The notes under the pieces were generated by a model. It worked only from the letters and a program-made list of their open reading frames with translations, made no database searches and had not been told where the DNA came from. From Bradysia coprophila (taxonomy: Eukaryota; Arthropoda; Insecta; Diptera; Sciaridae), in assembly GCF_014529535.1 (NCBI RefSeq), contig NW_023503555.1:1860001-1924000 (forward strand): a stretch of DNA of 64,000 nt, read 5' to 3'. The position numbers were made by a program, and so were the translations under genes. Positions 37,050 through 49,211 of this stretch are shown here, piece after piece. Position 1 is the stretch's first letter; each line of letters starts with the position of its first letter.

Positions 37050-37370
37050 TCACAATATCATGTTCACATTGATACGGTAGGTCTGATATTTTAAATCCAG
37101 TAGTCCCTTTGGACACCACTTGGACGCGCGCGCGAAAAGCCTCTCTAGCGTTCCAAGAAAAACTCGGTCCACTGTTAACGGTCGAATATGTAAGTGATTA
37201 AAGTGTTTACTCAATAACCGATTAAGTTCGGTGTCGAAGTTTTCGAACGAGTGAACGAAGACACTTGAATATTTTGCCAAAAAATTATTTTGCCGACACT
37301 TGTAACCATACAATAACATAGGTAAAGTTAAGAGTAAAAGAAAGGTGCGACGATAAATCAACATCAACAA
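37050..37370 (-). CDS. Hypothetical short protein with signal-like N-terminus
   Basis: A 106-residue frame beginning with a strongly hydrophobic stretch ('RTFLLLLTLPMLLYGYKC') that would serve as signal peptide or anchor, followed by a mixed polar chain. I know no family for it and see no promoter or poly(A) signal that settles it. It may be a chance frame. Confidence 0.25.
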   Translation of the reverse strand: MLMLIYRRTFLLLLTLPMLLYGYKCRQNNFLAKYSSVFVHSFENFDTELNRLLSKHFNHLHIRPLTVDRVFLGTLERLFARASKWCPKGLLDLKYQTYRINVNMIL

Positions 37371-37802
37371 GGATGCGCACTAAAACAAACAACAATGACG
37401 AACCATCTCAACTCACCAATACTGTTGAATGAAATGCAATTTACGTAATCACTTCACGAATCAAAGGAGTCTAAATTCATTGTTCTATTTTTGTGTAAAA
37501 ATCAATTCTGTTCATTCTATTAAAACCGTTGTTAAACTCAGACCTATTTTGTCTATCTTGCAAAAGTATACTTAATTAGTAGATCACTTCCTGAACCTTT
37601 TAACAAATACCCTCTCACCCATAGTTACGTGAAGACTTTCACGTAAAACTTTCGAACTCGTTTCGTGCAAAATGTGAATCTGTTCGAGCAATATCTTAAA
37701 CTTTTGTTTTTGTTTTCACCTTGAGGCGATGTGGGATTTTTCTTCGAATTTTCATCACTATTTGGTGAATCGTTATCGGAATTGCCGGCCAGACAGGCCA
37801 AA

Positions 37803-38760
37803 TCGTAAGAGTCATGTCGCTAAAACTTCAGGTGATTTTATTATCTTTGGGAACAAGCGGTCTCCGATTTAAATGAGTGATAGCTCGTTAGACTCGTTTT
37901 TCAATTCTAGCAAACACATTTCACTGTTTCTAAAAAATTATTATTTTCTGTGAAAAGTGTTCAAAAGTAAAGACATGTCAAAGGGTACTGAAAACAGTTT
38001 TTCGGCAATAACGCAAGAAAAAATTATTTTAAATTATTGTAATGTTGTACGAATGTCGGTCTTGGAAAGACAGAGTATACGCACTGTTTTGTGCGAATAC
38101 ATCCACGAGAGTTATGACTTAGAATATAGCAGATGTTCGGAGAGTCCGCCTTCCGTGCAGCATCGGTGTTCCACAGAACTGAGTGTATGGTGTTGTAACT
38201 GGCCTCACACTACTTTTGTGCTGCAAGCCTGCAGAAGTCTTGGAAAAAAAATTATTGCCAAAAAGCAGATTTTTCCTTCTTTCTGGGCTCTACAGCTGGA
38301 ACAGCATCTGGAACGGTACTACGGCAGTCATTTTTTATCGTCTACTATTCTCTTACCTTATCAATAGAAAAACGCTTCGCTATGTCGCGAACAAAATGTC
38401 GCTCTAATGACCCGACAAATCTGTCTCTTTCACTATCCCGTTCGGTGTGAAAGAGAGAGCGCGATAGATTTGGGTCATTTCAAGCGACTGGGTTATAACA
38501 GATCAAATATTAGTAATATCAAAAGAAAAATTATTAAATTTTCTTCGGAGGATTTTTAGTATAGTAAAGTCTTATCGTACAGCACATGACCTCATGACTC
38601 CGGAACAGTAATTGGTTTTTCAATCGGACCAATATTTGCTACGCGACAGGAGTTTGGAAAACCGTTTGCTCCCACTTGATCATATCGTTTTTCCAAACTC
38701 ATTAAAATCGGAGACCGCTCTTTCCCCAATCACCTGAAGTATTGGCGATGTGACTCTTAA
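37803..38760. mobile_element. Non-autonomous TIR element of about 0.96 kb
   Basis: The left arm (about 37803-37876) and right arm (about 38700-38760) are inverted copies sharing 'aagagtca', 'acttcaggtgatt' and 'agcggtctccgattt'. The interior has an open frame (37957-38367) without recognisable motifs, which I do not call a gene. No target duplication was identified. Confidence 0.6.
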
Positions 38761-39151
38761 TTGTACGGAGAATTATGGATTCAAATTAGCTATAGGAAAA
38801 TCGTTACACGCCTTCGTTGCTCCATTCCATCTAAACGTTCGTTCGAATCGGTTGATTTCGTGAATCGCTTAATGAAAAAATATTTCATTAGAGAATCAAA
38901 GTTTCTGATTTGAACAACGGTTTCGCCGAGATATTGCATTTTAAAGAATCGCCATTTGTATGAAAAAGTGCGATGACCCTTGTCGAAAAAACAGTTACCG
39001 AAGCAAGTAATGAAAAATACACGAGTGTATCCATAACGTTGTTTCCGAATTAATGAATCACGTAGAAGCAGTTTTCTGTTTTATCGCCTGCCCCATATAT
39101 TTGGTATCACAAATTCGCCTCTTTAAGGTTTATGCGTTGTAGGGTAGTAAT

Positions 39152-39272
39152 CAGTGCCTATATTCGCGAAAATATTTTCACAAATTTTCGCAAAAAGTTT
39201 TTTGTGAAAATTTGAAAAAATCCCGAAAATTTGAGAAAATTCGTAAAAATATTTTTGCGAATATAGGCACTG
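39152..39272. mobile_element. hAT-like MITE with 8-bp target-site duplication
   Basis: 121 bases with inverted ends 'cagtgcctatattcgc' and 'gcgaatataggcactg'. They are flanked exactly by 'gtagtaat' at 39144-39151 and 39273-39280. CAG...CTG-type ends with an 8-bp duplication are the hallmark of hAT transposons. The interior is AT-rich and itself folds back. Confidence 0.85.
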
Positions 39273-39737
39273 GTAGTAATGGTTAACTTTCGAATGGGAC
39301 AGGCAGAAAAATACTTTTTGTCACACGAACATCCAATGTTTTGTATTTGCTACGAGGGGGAAAACTACATCGAAAAAGGCTGTACCATGAATTTGTGATT
39401 TGAATGAAGCTGAAAGTTAAGCTGAGTACTTTGACTTTGTATGTTTCGAAAATTGACTTTTCTGCTCGATCTGGTACAACTACCCGACTCGAAAGCTGCA
39501 ACTGCTAGAGTGTCACAATTCTTCAAGGTATGACAAAATGATCACAGTCTCACTTACCCTAGAAGTCCCACAAAGTCTAAAGAACGCACAAAATAACCCT
39601 AAAAAAGGAGATAAGTGAAATAACTGTGAATGCTAGACTGTTCTCAGTCTCCCCAAGTAAAATATCAACGAAATGATTATGCTAACACCAAACAGTTCCA
39701 ATTTAATACTCAAATAGTTTCCAACAACAAGAACCGA

Positions 39738-42700
39738 CTAAGTCTTTTCTGTACAATCACCCGTAGTATCGTCATTGTCGCTAGTTTCATCAAACTCGTG
39801 ATTTTCATATGAATTGTGTGTCGAAATGAGATCCATGATGATTTGCAACAATTTTCCTTCGCTGGAATCCCACAAAATCGACGACGATTCCAGAATTTTT
39901 TTGTTCAGCAAACAATTGAATTCATCGCGCAGTGCTACAATCATGTCAGCTGTCGATCGGTCGCATCGAAACTCAATCATATCGCCGACGGAAATGAAGT
40001 TGATATTGTCCTTTACTCCAACGTTGATCTTATCGCCGAACAATATAATACCGAATGGACTGACGTTCGACGTTGTTTCGGTTAAAAAGTAATTTGTTGT
40101 GTACTTGTTCATTTCATCGAATACGATGAATCCCGGGTCATAGTGTGCCTTTGGGTCATTGTTCACTGATGATGGCAGTAGTCTCAATCCTTTCCGTTCC
40201 ACTGTCCTGATACAATCTTTTCGGCTTCTGATTTTCACAACACGATGAGCTATGTTCGGATAAACCCCGCCGGCAATAACAGCCTTGAGCAAGTCCACAT
40301 TTTCCGAGTTGCGATTGTTTTCTTGACTGTCACACTGGGCGTTGCTTAGGAACCGGGAATGATGAAGTAGCTGGGCAAATTGTGACCTCATTCGATCTAA
40401 CATACCCATGGTCGAATTCGACAAAAAGTTAGTGTAACAAAAGTCTTTACGGTTTCTAGAACTCATCTTCCACTCCGCCATTGCATTCGCCACAGCCAAT
40501 TGATCTGAATCTGATGAAAATTTCCGTTTAGCTTCGTCGCACAACTTTTCCTTGCCCATGAGAGTGAAAAACGGAGACTTGAACGACAGTCCCGCGGATA
40601 TACTTGAAATAGGGCCGAAACAACTGAAAATCGATCCGAGTAACAGCATTTTGCCAATTTTCGGATGAACGCCTAGATTGGCCAAATGCAATCCGAGTGG
40701 AGTCAATTCCTCATTTTCGGTCAGTGCGCCAAGTCTTTGAAGGCAGCTGATACTGGATTCTATCACTGACTCTTTCGGTACATCAATCATTGTCGACGCG
40801 AACCATTTAACGTTTTGAATGCACAACACTTTTAACGTAAGAATATTTTCCTCCAGTCGAACCCGAAGAATTTCCGGCTTTTCGAATGGTTTCAAATGCC
40901 TTGACCTCGCACGGGTATATAAATGATAGCATATGCCTGGCTGGGTTCGTCCAGCTCGGCCTTTACGCTGGATTTCATTAGCCTGTGTGATCCATTCATC
41001 CTCGAACACCTTCGCATTCCTCTCGAAATCGAAATAGGGTCGTCGCATTTTGCCAGCATTGACGACATAAACAACGTCTTCGATTGTTATGCTGGTCTCT
41101 GCCAGCGGAGTCGATATGATAATTTTTCGTACTCCTTCCGGTGGTTTATTGAAGATCTCACGTTGATCGCTTCCCGTTAGCAACGAATGCAACGGGTAAA
41201 TGCGGTACGATGAAGGTGGAAAATCTTTCTGGAGATTGTCGTAAAGCTTGGAGATCACAGAGAAACCGGGTAGAAAGACGAGAATGGCTCCGCTGGGTTT
41301 CGTATTGGAAATGTGCATGATGATGTGCTGGATGAATGCCAAATCAATGTTTTCGGTCTCTGGCCGTTTTAAAAGGTCGATGGTTTTCTGTGAGTATTTT
41401 TGCCGCAGCGAATTCGCATAACTTTGAATAATCGGAGTGGCTTCTTGGACTGGCTTTTTATATTTCCACCACACCGGCTCCTTTCTACGTTTGGTGAAAT
41501 TATCGAAGCCCGTCTCTTCCAGTATGTCTTCCAGAAAAAAATCCTGAACCGGATACGTCAGGCCGGCAATGCGAATTATGGGACAGTCATTGAAATATTC
41601 AGCGAATCTCTCTTCATTCAACGTTGCCGACATTAGAATAACTTTCAGACTCTTGCGATGTTCGGTAATTTTCTTGATCAGCGCAAGACATACGTCGGTA
41701 ATGGCATTCCGTTCATGTATCTCGTCGATGATTATGTGACTGTATTCGCTTAAATTGGGCGACTGTTCCATAAATTTGAGTAGAACGCCAGTTGTGCAGA
41801 ATAGGATACTAGCGATCGATCTTGGTGGCGTTTTCTCCAAACGAATTTGATAGCCGATTGAATGGCCCAATTCTTCGCCTCTTTCGGACGCTACTCGTTC
41901 AGCAATCGATGTAGCTGTGGATTGAAAAAGATGTCTGTAGCAGGCAGTCGTTAGCGAGCAACTTCATGCTTGTGGTAATACCAGCTATTCGTCTCGGTTG
42001 AGTGCAGAGAATTTTAGTTTTACTCCCTTCCATGTTCATGAGTGCGTCGTCTAATATGTATTGAGCGACTTGTGTGGTCTTACCTACGGAAAAAATTGGA
42101 AAATTTGTCTGACCTCACGACAGAAAATTGTAAATTTTTGATGCGTACCACAGCCAGTATTGCCGGCAACCAGCAGAACTTGATTCCGTTTAACTGCATC
42201 GACGATTTCGTCCTTGTGTTGAAACGAAGGCAGTCTCTGACGAAATTGAAACATTTCCTCATATTTCTCCGTTTTGGTGGTAACATTGAACTCCTCGCAC
42301 AGTCGCGTATCCAAATCCGATGATTGCTGAGAAGACTGTGGCTCTTCATCAGTTTGAATAAGTTTCATGAAATCGGTTTCTCTATAACGGGAGAAGTCTG
42401 TCTGAACGGTTTGAGAGCTCGAATCCTTTGCAATGTCTGCCTGAACGTCGTCGATTTCCTTTTTCATTCGATCGACTACCTTTTCCGGTAGCGAGATTTT
42501 CGGCCCTGAAAGCTATACAACACACAATGATAAGACAATGGCATTCAATGGAATCGGGCAGCAACGAACCATGTCGTGCTGTCGTTCGCCTTTAAGCTCA
42601 TGTTCCTTTAGCATTTTGTTCCGCTTAGCATACCACAGTCCAATCTCACGTCCTCTTAGGCCAGGAGGACGAACATCGTCTGCCACATTTTCGGCCGCAT

Positions 42701-42782
42701 TCGATGAACTTGCCGATTTTCGGTTTTGTAACTCATTGCGTAGACGACTAGCAACTTGTCTGTACTTGAATGATTTACTCAT
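39738..42782 (-). CDS. DHX36: DHX36/RHAU-type DEAH-box helicase
   Basis: RNA/DNA helicase that resolves G-quadruplexes. Four exons: 42570-42782, 42149-42512, 41982-42083 and 39738-41914, giving 951 residues (human DHX36 1008). The N-terminal 'GLRGREIGLWYAKR' is the RHAU-specific motif that stacks on quadruplexes ('HLKGREIGMWYAKK' in human). The helicase motifs are all present: GNTGCGKTTQ (motif I, built across an intron), TQPRR (Ia), DEIH (II), SAT (III), 'STPLAETSITI' (V) and 'QRKGRAGR' (VI). HA2 and OB-fold regions follow ('FGDKINV'). The glycine-rich tract of mammals is absent. It is divergent from Noc2, with about 490 bases between start codons. Confidence 0.93.
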
Positions 42783-43271
42783 CGTGGCTGTCAGTCGAAT
42801 TTTCTATTTTCCTTGGTTTCACTGATTCCACAAATATTTGCAAAGTTTCACTGTTTGAATGTAAACAAACCCTGGACATACTTTCGACATGACCGAATGG
42901 TTCACAATGATTCGGGTAAAGTGACATTATTGACTGCCTATTGTGATTTGTGCATTTTTGCAAGTGACATCGATGACATCGAAGCACATGTTGTTTTGGG
43001 AAGAAGCTGTCATTGCAATCAAATCAGCGAACATTTCAGTTTTATAGTTTTTGGGCTGTGTACACCGCTAGTTAGCAAGTTCTATAAGTTTACCAGGTTT
43101 GTGTTATGTTCATTAATAACTGTGTCCCTGTTGCTACACATTAAACACTCGTGAGATCATTGCCCTGGAGTGAAATGAATGAATTCCAGATTTTCACTTG
43201 CACCAATCTAACCTTAAAAAATTCCGCTCTGCGATGTTGATCAAAAAATGAATTTCCTTTGCAGATCAACA
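42783..43271. promoter_or_regulatory. Shared divergent promoter region, DHX36 and Noc2
   Basis: About 490 bases separate the two divergent start codons. A probable acceptor 'tttcctttgcag' ends at about 43264, eight bases before the chosen Noc2 ATG, so a Noc2 5' UTR intron lies here. No TATA box is evident, as expected for housekeeping genes. The open frames in it have no family match. Confidence 0.45.
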
Positions 43272-45836
43272 ATGAAATTGAAAACATCAAAAAAGTCGCG
43301 AAAGGCTGTCTCCGTGTCGGACGATTTTGCGGTGGAAACTGTCGAAGCTGAGAGTAAATCGCCAAATGGAAAAAAATTGTCGAAAAAGCTGAAAGCAGTC
43401 GGACTGAATGGCTCGACAAAGATCGATAAATTGTCCAAGAAAGCTGCGAATGGCCTAGCGAGTAGCAGCAAAAAATTGTCAAAAGAATCGAAATACGTGA
43501 ATGGTGGAAAAAAGAAGTTGTCAAAGAAGTCAAAAGCATCTGAGCTAACTGTAGAGGACAGTGACGAAGAGCACGACATCGAAGACGAAGAGGATGTGTC
43601 TGATAAGTCCAAGAAAAAGAAAAAATTGAGAAAAACCGATGATGTTCCGGGTGTCGGAGACAAAAAGGCATCAAAAGTATCGAAAGCTGTGAATGGCAAG
43701 TCAAAGAAATCCAAATCATCCGAATTGGTGCCGGAGGTATCCGACCAGGACTTCGAAGAAACAGAAGAAATATCAGAGAAGTCCAAGAAGAAGAAAAAAT
43801 CGAAAGGCACCGACGGTGCTAAAGTTGTCAAGGACCATAAGGCATCGTTGAGCAATCTGAAAACAACTGATCCGGAATTTTACAAGTTTCTCAAAGAAAA
43901 TGACCGAAAATTGTTGAACTTTGAGGCAGACAATGATGGTGAAGGCGATAGCGAAAGTGAGAACGAGGTGGAGGAGCCGATGAGCGACGAGGACGATGAT
44001 AATGATGAATCCGTTCACAAGCCGAACGAAACTTTAGAAGCAGCCAGTGATGAAAGTGACTATGAAGAACGGAATGACGAGGATGAGGAAGAGTCGACAG
44101 CTGCTGGCCGATCGATTACGCTGAAGATGCTGAAGCAATGGCAGATGGATTTGAATGACGAGAAAGTGAAAGCCGATACCATCAAAAATGTGATTCTGGC
44201 AGTCAATTCGGCTTTGATGAGTGTAGCTGGTGAGGACATGAATGCGGCCGCGTATAAAGTGGAAGGTACCGCAGTTTTCAACGGGATCCTCCAACTATGC
44301 GTGCTGCATTTGCATCCGGCTGTGTTGCGATTCCTGGGATTAACCAGTCGAACGTCGATAAAACCACACAAATGCAAGAAATGGAAGAAAGTCCGAACGT
44401 CGATGCGCGGTTACTTCATCGACTTAACCAAACTCCTCGAACACATTTCGTCGGCGAATATTCTGATTGTCCTTCTGAAGCATTTGCATCAAATATCGCC
44501 AATGATTGCATCGTTTTCGAACATGACCAAACCCATTCTGAAGCGTCTCGTCACACTATGGAGTACATCCGATGAAACGGTACGCGTTCTGGCTTTTCTA
44601 TGCATTCTGAAGATAACCCGTGGGCTGCCAACAACGTTTTTGAATGTCATTCTCAAGGCGATGTATCTGTCGTACGTCAGAAACTCGAAATTCGTCAGTC
44701 CGGGAACATTGCCCGGAATCAATTTCATGCGACGATCCTTGACCGAAATGTTCGCCCTGGATCTAAATGTGTCCTATCAACATGTTTTCCTGTACATCCG
44801 TCAGCTGGCTATTCATTTGCGTAATGCGCTTACGTTGAAGAAGAAGGACAGCTTCCAGTCGGTGTACAACTGGCAATTCATCAACTCGATGCGCTTGTGG
44901 GCAGAATTGCTATCCGCAACCAACAACAAAACGCAACTTCAGCCGCTCATCTATCCGTTGGTGAGCATTATCACTGGCGTCATAAAACTGATTCCAACCG
45001 CTCAGTTTTTCCCGTTACGTTTCCACTGCATACAAATATTGATTCAGCTCAGCAAAGAGACCAGATGCTTCATTCCGACCCTCCCGTTCATTTTGGAAGT
45101 TTTAAATTCAAACACATTCAACAAGAAACACTCGAAAGTGTCAATGAAGCCGCTGTCATTCACCTGCATTCTACGCTTGAACAAGCCACAAATGATGGAG
45201 AACGGATTCCGCGACGAGGTCGTTCAAAACATATTCGACCTGACACTGGAATATATGGCCAATGAATCTTATTCGCTCAGCTATCCGGAACTGGCTGTTC
45301 CGTGCATCATCAATCTGAAGCAATACATCAAGAAGCGCTGCAAGAACAGCAACTACACGCGTAAGCTCAAGCAACTAGTTGAGAAATTGGAAGAGAACTC
45401 AAAGTTCGTCGAAACGGAACGCGAAAAAATCAACTTTACGTTGAAGGACACACAATTGATTACGGCTTGGGAGACCACATTGAAGAACAAGGGTACGCCA
45501 CTGCTGACGTACTATAACAATTGGGTCAAGACCAACTTTACCAAGAAGAAACGTCAGGCAATACAATCGGAAGACATCAACGATTACGATATGCCATCGA
45601 TTAAGCGAAAATCGCCCGGAACACAGAAACCGGCACAAGACGGTCCAGTTGAACTGTTTCCGTCGGATGACGAAAACGATGATTTGGAAGTGGAGAAACA
45701 ACCGCCAGCAAAGAAAGCGAAAAAGGATAAGAAAGCAATCGAACGGGTCGCTACTGAAATGGAAGAGGATGATGACGATGATTTCAATGACGATGGTGTC
45801 GATATTGTAAAAGATTTAGACTTAGACGATTGGTAA
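43272..45836 (+). CDS. Noc2: Nucleolar complex protein 2 (Noc2)
   Basis: Component of the Noc1-Noc2 and Noc2-Noc3 complexes that carry pre-60S ribosomal particles from nucleolus to nucleoplasm. Single exon, about 854 residues from this ATG. I prefer it to the ATG 24 bases upstream because the text between them ('tttcctttgcag') is a splice acceptor. The first 280 residues are low-complexity Lys/Ser and acidic ('KKLSKKSKASE', 'DEDDDNDES'). The conserved Noc2 domain follows: 'FYKFLKENDRKLLNFE', 'CKKWKKVRTSMRGYFIDLTK', 'VSYQHVFLYIRQLAIHLRNA', 'YNWQFINSMRLWAELL', 'FFPLRFHCIQILIQLS'. The C-terminal tail is acidic and basic by turns. It ends 54 bases from the Coq3 stop on the other strand. Confidence 0.95.
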   Translation: MKLKTSKKSRKAVSVSDDFAVETVEAESKSPNGKKLSKKLKAVGLNGSTKIDKLSKKAANGLASSSKKLSKESKYVNGGKKKLSKKSKASELTVEDSDEEHDIEDEEDVSDKSKKKKKLRKTDDVPGVGDKKASKVSKAVNGKSKKSKSSELVPEVSDQDFEETEEISEKSKKKKKSKGTDGAKVVKDHKASLSNLKTTDPEFYKFLKENDRKLLNFEADNDGEGDSESENEVEEPMSDEDDDNDESVHKPNETLEAASDESDYEERNDEDEEESTAAGRSITLKMLKQWQMDLNDEKVKADTIKNVILAVNSALMSVAGEDMNAAAYKVEGTAVFNGILQLCVLHLHPAVLRFLGLTSRTSIKPHKCKKWKKVRTSMRGYFIDLTKLLEHISSANILIVLLKHLHQISPMIASFSNMTKPILKRLVTLWSTSDETVRVLAFLCILKITRGLPTTFLNVILKAMYLSYVRNSKFVSPGTLPGINFMRRSLTEMFALDLNVSYQHVFLYIRQLAIHLRNALTLKKKDSFQSVYNWQFINSMRLWAELLSATNNKTQLQPLIYPLVSIITGVIKLIPTAQFFPLRFHCIQILIQLSKETRCFIPTLPFILEVLNSNTFNKKHSKVSMKPLSFTCILRLNKPQMMENGFRDEVVQNIFDLTLEYMANESYSLSYPELAVPCIINLKQYIKKRCKNSNYTRKLKQLVEKLEENSKFVETEREKINFTLKDTQLITAWETTLKNKGTPLLTYYNNWVKTNFTKKKRQAIQSEDINDYDMPSIKRKSPGTQKPAQDGPVELFPSDDENDDLEVEKQPPAKKAKKDKKAIERVATEMEEDDDDDFNDDGVDIVKDLDLDDW

Positions 45837-45890
45837 GGAAGTTTCATTAAATACAACAAATTTGATAAAAATGATTCGGATTCGATTTTC

Positions 45891-47243
45891 CTATTTATTT
45901 TTCACTGCGTGCAATGCGTACGATAAATTCGCTGATCTCGTCCATTTCCATGTGTCGCGCCAGAACTCGTATTCGAATCCATTCAGAAGGATTGTCGAGC
46001 AATTCACTGCAAAAAATTGAAATTGTCTCATTTTGGGTGGTCTAAACATTTGATCCGCTTTTAGAATTTGACATCAGGTCAACGAACCCCGCATACCCAA
46101 CCATCAAATTAACTTACATTGATCTAGTATACGCTGTACGTCTAGCGGTGAAATGAATTGTTCCCAGTCATGTGTTCCTTTCGGTACGAGTTTTGCTAAA
46201 TGTTCCGCGACAACTACAGCTCCGAACCACGAATAAAATGTTTTGTTGAAGGTTGTGATGAATATTGATCCCCCAGGCTTCGAGAGGTGAAGAGAACAAA
46301 GAGATTGATTAAAGGAGCAATGGAAGTTCGAAGGCAAGTTTTTAGTCTCGATCACAGAAGCTATATTTATGTTCAATGGAATAGCTCCTCTGACGAACGA
46401 CTCAATTACCTTCACAGTATCCAAACAATTTTCCAAAAATTTCGCTTTATTGTTCACGTGCTCCAGCACTTCTGACACAATCACTGCGTCATATTTACAT
46501 TGATTCTCGATGCAATGCAGTTCGATCGATTCGTTCCGGTACGTAATTCTACTAGCCAAGTCTTCATTTTGTCGCACATGATCCCGTGCCACCTCAATAA
46601 CTTCGCTTCCCGGATCGATCGACGTCATTTTAGCATGGATGCGAGCTAACTGTTCGGTTAGTATTCCTGCTCCACAACCCACTTCCAGCAGATGCAATCC
46701 ATTCAGTGACTTTGATGTGTTCTTATGTTTCTCATCCACGACCCCGGTGCTGATGAGACCGTCTCGGATGAATGGAATTCTGGATTTATAGAAACAAGTA
46801 GACTTTAAACAGAGGTAGATAAGACAAAGGCAATGGATGTAAAAATCGGGTATGGTCCTAATGTCGATGACAATGAATCGGTCGATCAGCCATACATTCT
46901 CTCTCTCGTTTCATTGCTCAAAGGTTTTAGAACGTTGATAATATGTGCCGTTACCTGATCTGATTCAGCGAATGCAATGCAATCATTGGACCAGTTTGAT
47001 TCCACCATTCTGTTGCTAGCTTTGCATGTCTGTGGATATCATTGTCATCTGTGGTAGAAATAGGAAATGTTTTTCAATATCCGATGGAATGCAACTGATA
47101 TAGGCGGGGGTCTTAAACATTAACAATGACATACCAATTGAAGAAGTCGTCGTGTTTCCATCGTTATGAGAAGATTGGTTTGCAGCTCTTGCACTGTAGG
47201 TGCGAATAGACATACGAAAGTATCTTACAGTGGATTTAAGCAT
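45891..47243 (-). CDS. Coq3: Ubiquinone biosynthesis O-methyltransferase, mitochondrial
   Basis: Methylates both hydroxyls of the quinone ring during coenzyme Q synthesis, using S-adenosylmethionine, in mitochondria. Five exons join to 282 residues: 47135-47243, 46955-47048, 46410-46779, 46118-46277 and 45891-46006. The N-terminus is basic and serine-rich (MLKSTVRYFRMSIRTYSARA), a mitochondrial presequence. Then come 'EWWNQTGPMIALHSLNQIR' and SAM motif I 'LLEVGCGAGILTEQLARI', the acidic 'TSIDPGSEVIEVA', 'DAVIVSEVLEHV', 'PGGSIFITTFNKT' and 'VPKGTHDWEQFISP', all signature COQ3 text. The C-terminus 'NLSYALHAVK' corresponds to 'SVNYAAHAVK'. It converges on Noc2, so the 3' UTRs probably overlap. 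Confidence 0.94.
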
Positions 47244-47889
47244 TTTTCGGGTTGTTTTTCAGTAAGTTTATGGTACGGTGACAACAAACGGCAAAATGTC
47301 AAAACAGCTGTTGTTCGTGTTTAAATCAGTTTTCCATCCCAGCGCGAAATACAAAATCAGTTGTGTAGAAGTCGTACGTAGATGGTTTGTGGTTTTTACT
47401 ATGTGTTTGAATAGTTTGAATGAAGGTACCGTAGAACGCATAATCGATCACAAATCTCTAGAAACTGTCATTCGTCCCTGACGAATTCTTCGAGTGTATT
47501 GTTTCCTCATGAAATTAACGGGAGTTTTGTGAAAGTGAGGTTTGAGATCAGCGGGACGAAATCGTATGTTTTAGTTCTCTAATACAGAAGGACTTGACTT
47601 GACTCTGGACAATTTTTTTTTTCATGCTTCGGGGCCGAAAATGAGGGCAATTTTTCGAATTTTCTCGGGTTTCCGGCCCTCTGCATGAAAACTTACATGT
47701 GCACCTGTTTGGGACGGTTGATTTAAGGCACTTTCGCTTGTAAGCCTCACTTCGTTCGGCCTACAATCCGCGAATACACAAATAACCATTTTCTTCGACT
47801 TGCCTACACGGAGTTTCAGTTTCAGTACCCTATTTCAGTATGTTACGTCATTTACAAGCAGTGACTTAACATATTTTGGACGGTAAGGG
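47244..47889. other. Coq3 5' flank and old repeat
   Basis: The part 47610-47770 resembles 20395-20540 and carries 'cctcacttcgttcggcc'. The remainder shows no supported feature. Confidence 0.4.
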
Positions 47890-48112
47890 CATTTTACTAT
47901 GCTGGTGCATGTAATAAGGCTATTACATGTATAGGCAATAGCTTTTTACATCACTCGCATAGTAAAACGTTATACTACACACGGGAAATAAAGTGATATC
48001 TCGTATCATGATGAGTAAAAGTACCTCGGGCTACCGCCCTCGGATACTTTTTCTCATCTGGATACGAGATATCACTTTACTTCCCTTGCATAGTAATGTA
48101 CTATTTCCTGTC
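47890..48112. mobile_element. Double-hairpin MITE, copy 1
   Basis: About 95% identical to 52688-52906. The first hairpin has arms 'ttttactatgc' and 'gcatagtaaaa'. The second has arms 'agtgatatctcgtat' and 'atacgagatatcact' around 'cctcgggctaccgccctcgg'. Frames in it are mirror artefacts. The close match to a copy 4.8 kb away points to recent movement. Confidence 0.8.
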
Positions 48113-49211
48113 ACAAACAGTGCACTTTACCGTGCATAAGCATGTAAAGAGTACCACTCATGCTTGAAGTCCGTTGTTGGCCATCATTAATTTTTGAAAA
48201 GCCCGATATACGAGTTCCTTATTTTTCGTGTTTCTATTGAGGACATTTGACAAAAAATCGAGAATTACTCCTTTCCCTATTTACTGTACTGTTTTATACT
48301 TTACATAAAATCTTCACTCGTATTTTATCCTTAATAACGCATACGTAAAATTCAAATCGAATTTGCACTTCACATAAAAATCAGCGGTAAGACACGAGAC
48401 TTTAAATTCTCTATGAAATGATTGTATTCCAACATATTAACCATGTATTGGTACAATAAAATTTCATTTGTTTTGAATCTTCTATTAGGGATAGCGCGAA
48501 CGCTCACCCCTGCTAACAAAAATTTTACGACCGAGTTTTTCGCATTAGGAAAAATCGCCAGTTTCAGCCCAATCGAAGTGCAATGATTAGGCCTAGACTA
48601 GGGGAAACGACCTTGTTGATCATCGTAGTCCCGACGCCAGGTAAGTATGCTTATTCGTTGTCATTCAACAGCAAGTCTATAATACATAAACGACAATATG
48701 TGGCGAAGTATACAGAAAATGAAATTCACATTTTCGTATATGAACAAGAAGGGCGAACTGGATGTATGTGCAGTGCATGTTGTTCGTTGTCGAATATATA
48801 CGAGTATATCGAGTATATGCATTGCATGATGACTAAAATATCTTAAATTAAAGATATTTTGAGATTTTATTCATTGTTTTGATATTAACTATGCCGGTTC
48901 TTCGTAAGTTTGATAGTAATGGTATGTACCGAACTGGTTGGTGATATGAATTCTAAAACTAGCAAGTAGATTTTAATGGGTCTGATCTAGGATGAGTTTA
49001 TTCTAAAAATTGGACATTCTTTGAAAATGCCTTAGTCTGAGGTCCACAGTGGATGCGGTTGTTGTACTCCATTCGAAATGGATCTTCTTTCGTTGGATGA
49101 TGTAGGTTCGACTTGAACCCTCAAAATAGGCAAAAAACGAAAAAAAAACTTCAGAATTTTACAAAAAGAACTTTCTTGTTCCCAAAAAACGTCTAACACA
49201 ACTCAAACTTC
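48113..49211. other. Intergenic, no gene supported
   Basis: One open frame (48583-48846) contains a Cys-rich stretch 'GCMCSACC' and a donor-like 'ccaggtaagt', but I can join it to nothing and know no family for it. The rest is AT-rich. Confidence 0.3.

Noticed and set aside
37957-38367. 136-codon frame as a gene
   Set aside because: It lies inside a non-autonomous TIR element, has no motif, and a second frame overlaps it.
43141-43855. Long Ser/Phe-rich minus-strand frames
   Set aside because: Antisense shadows of the Lys/Asp-rich N-terminal part of Noc2.
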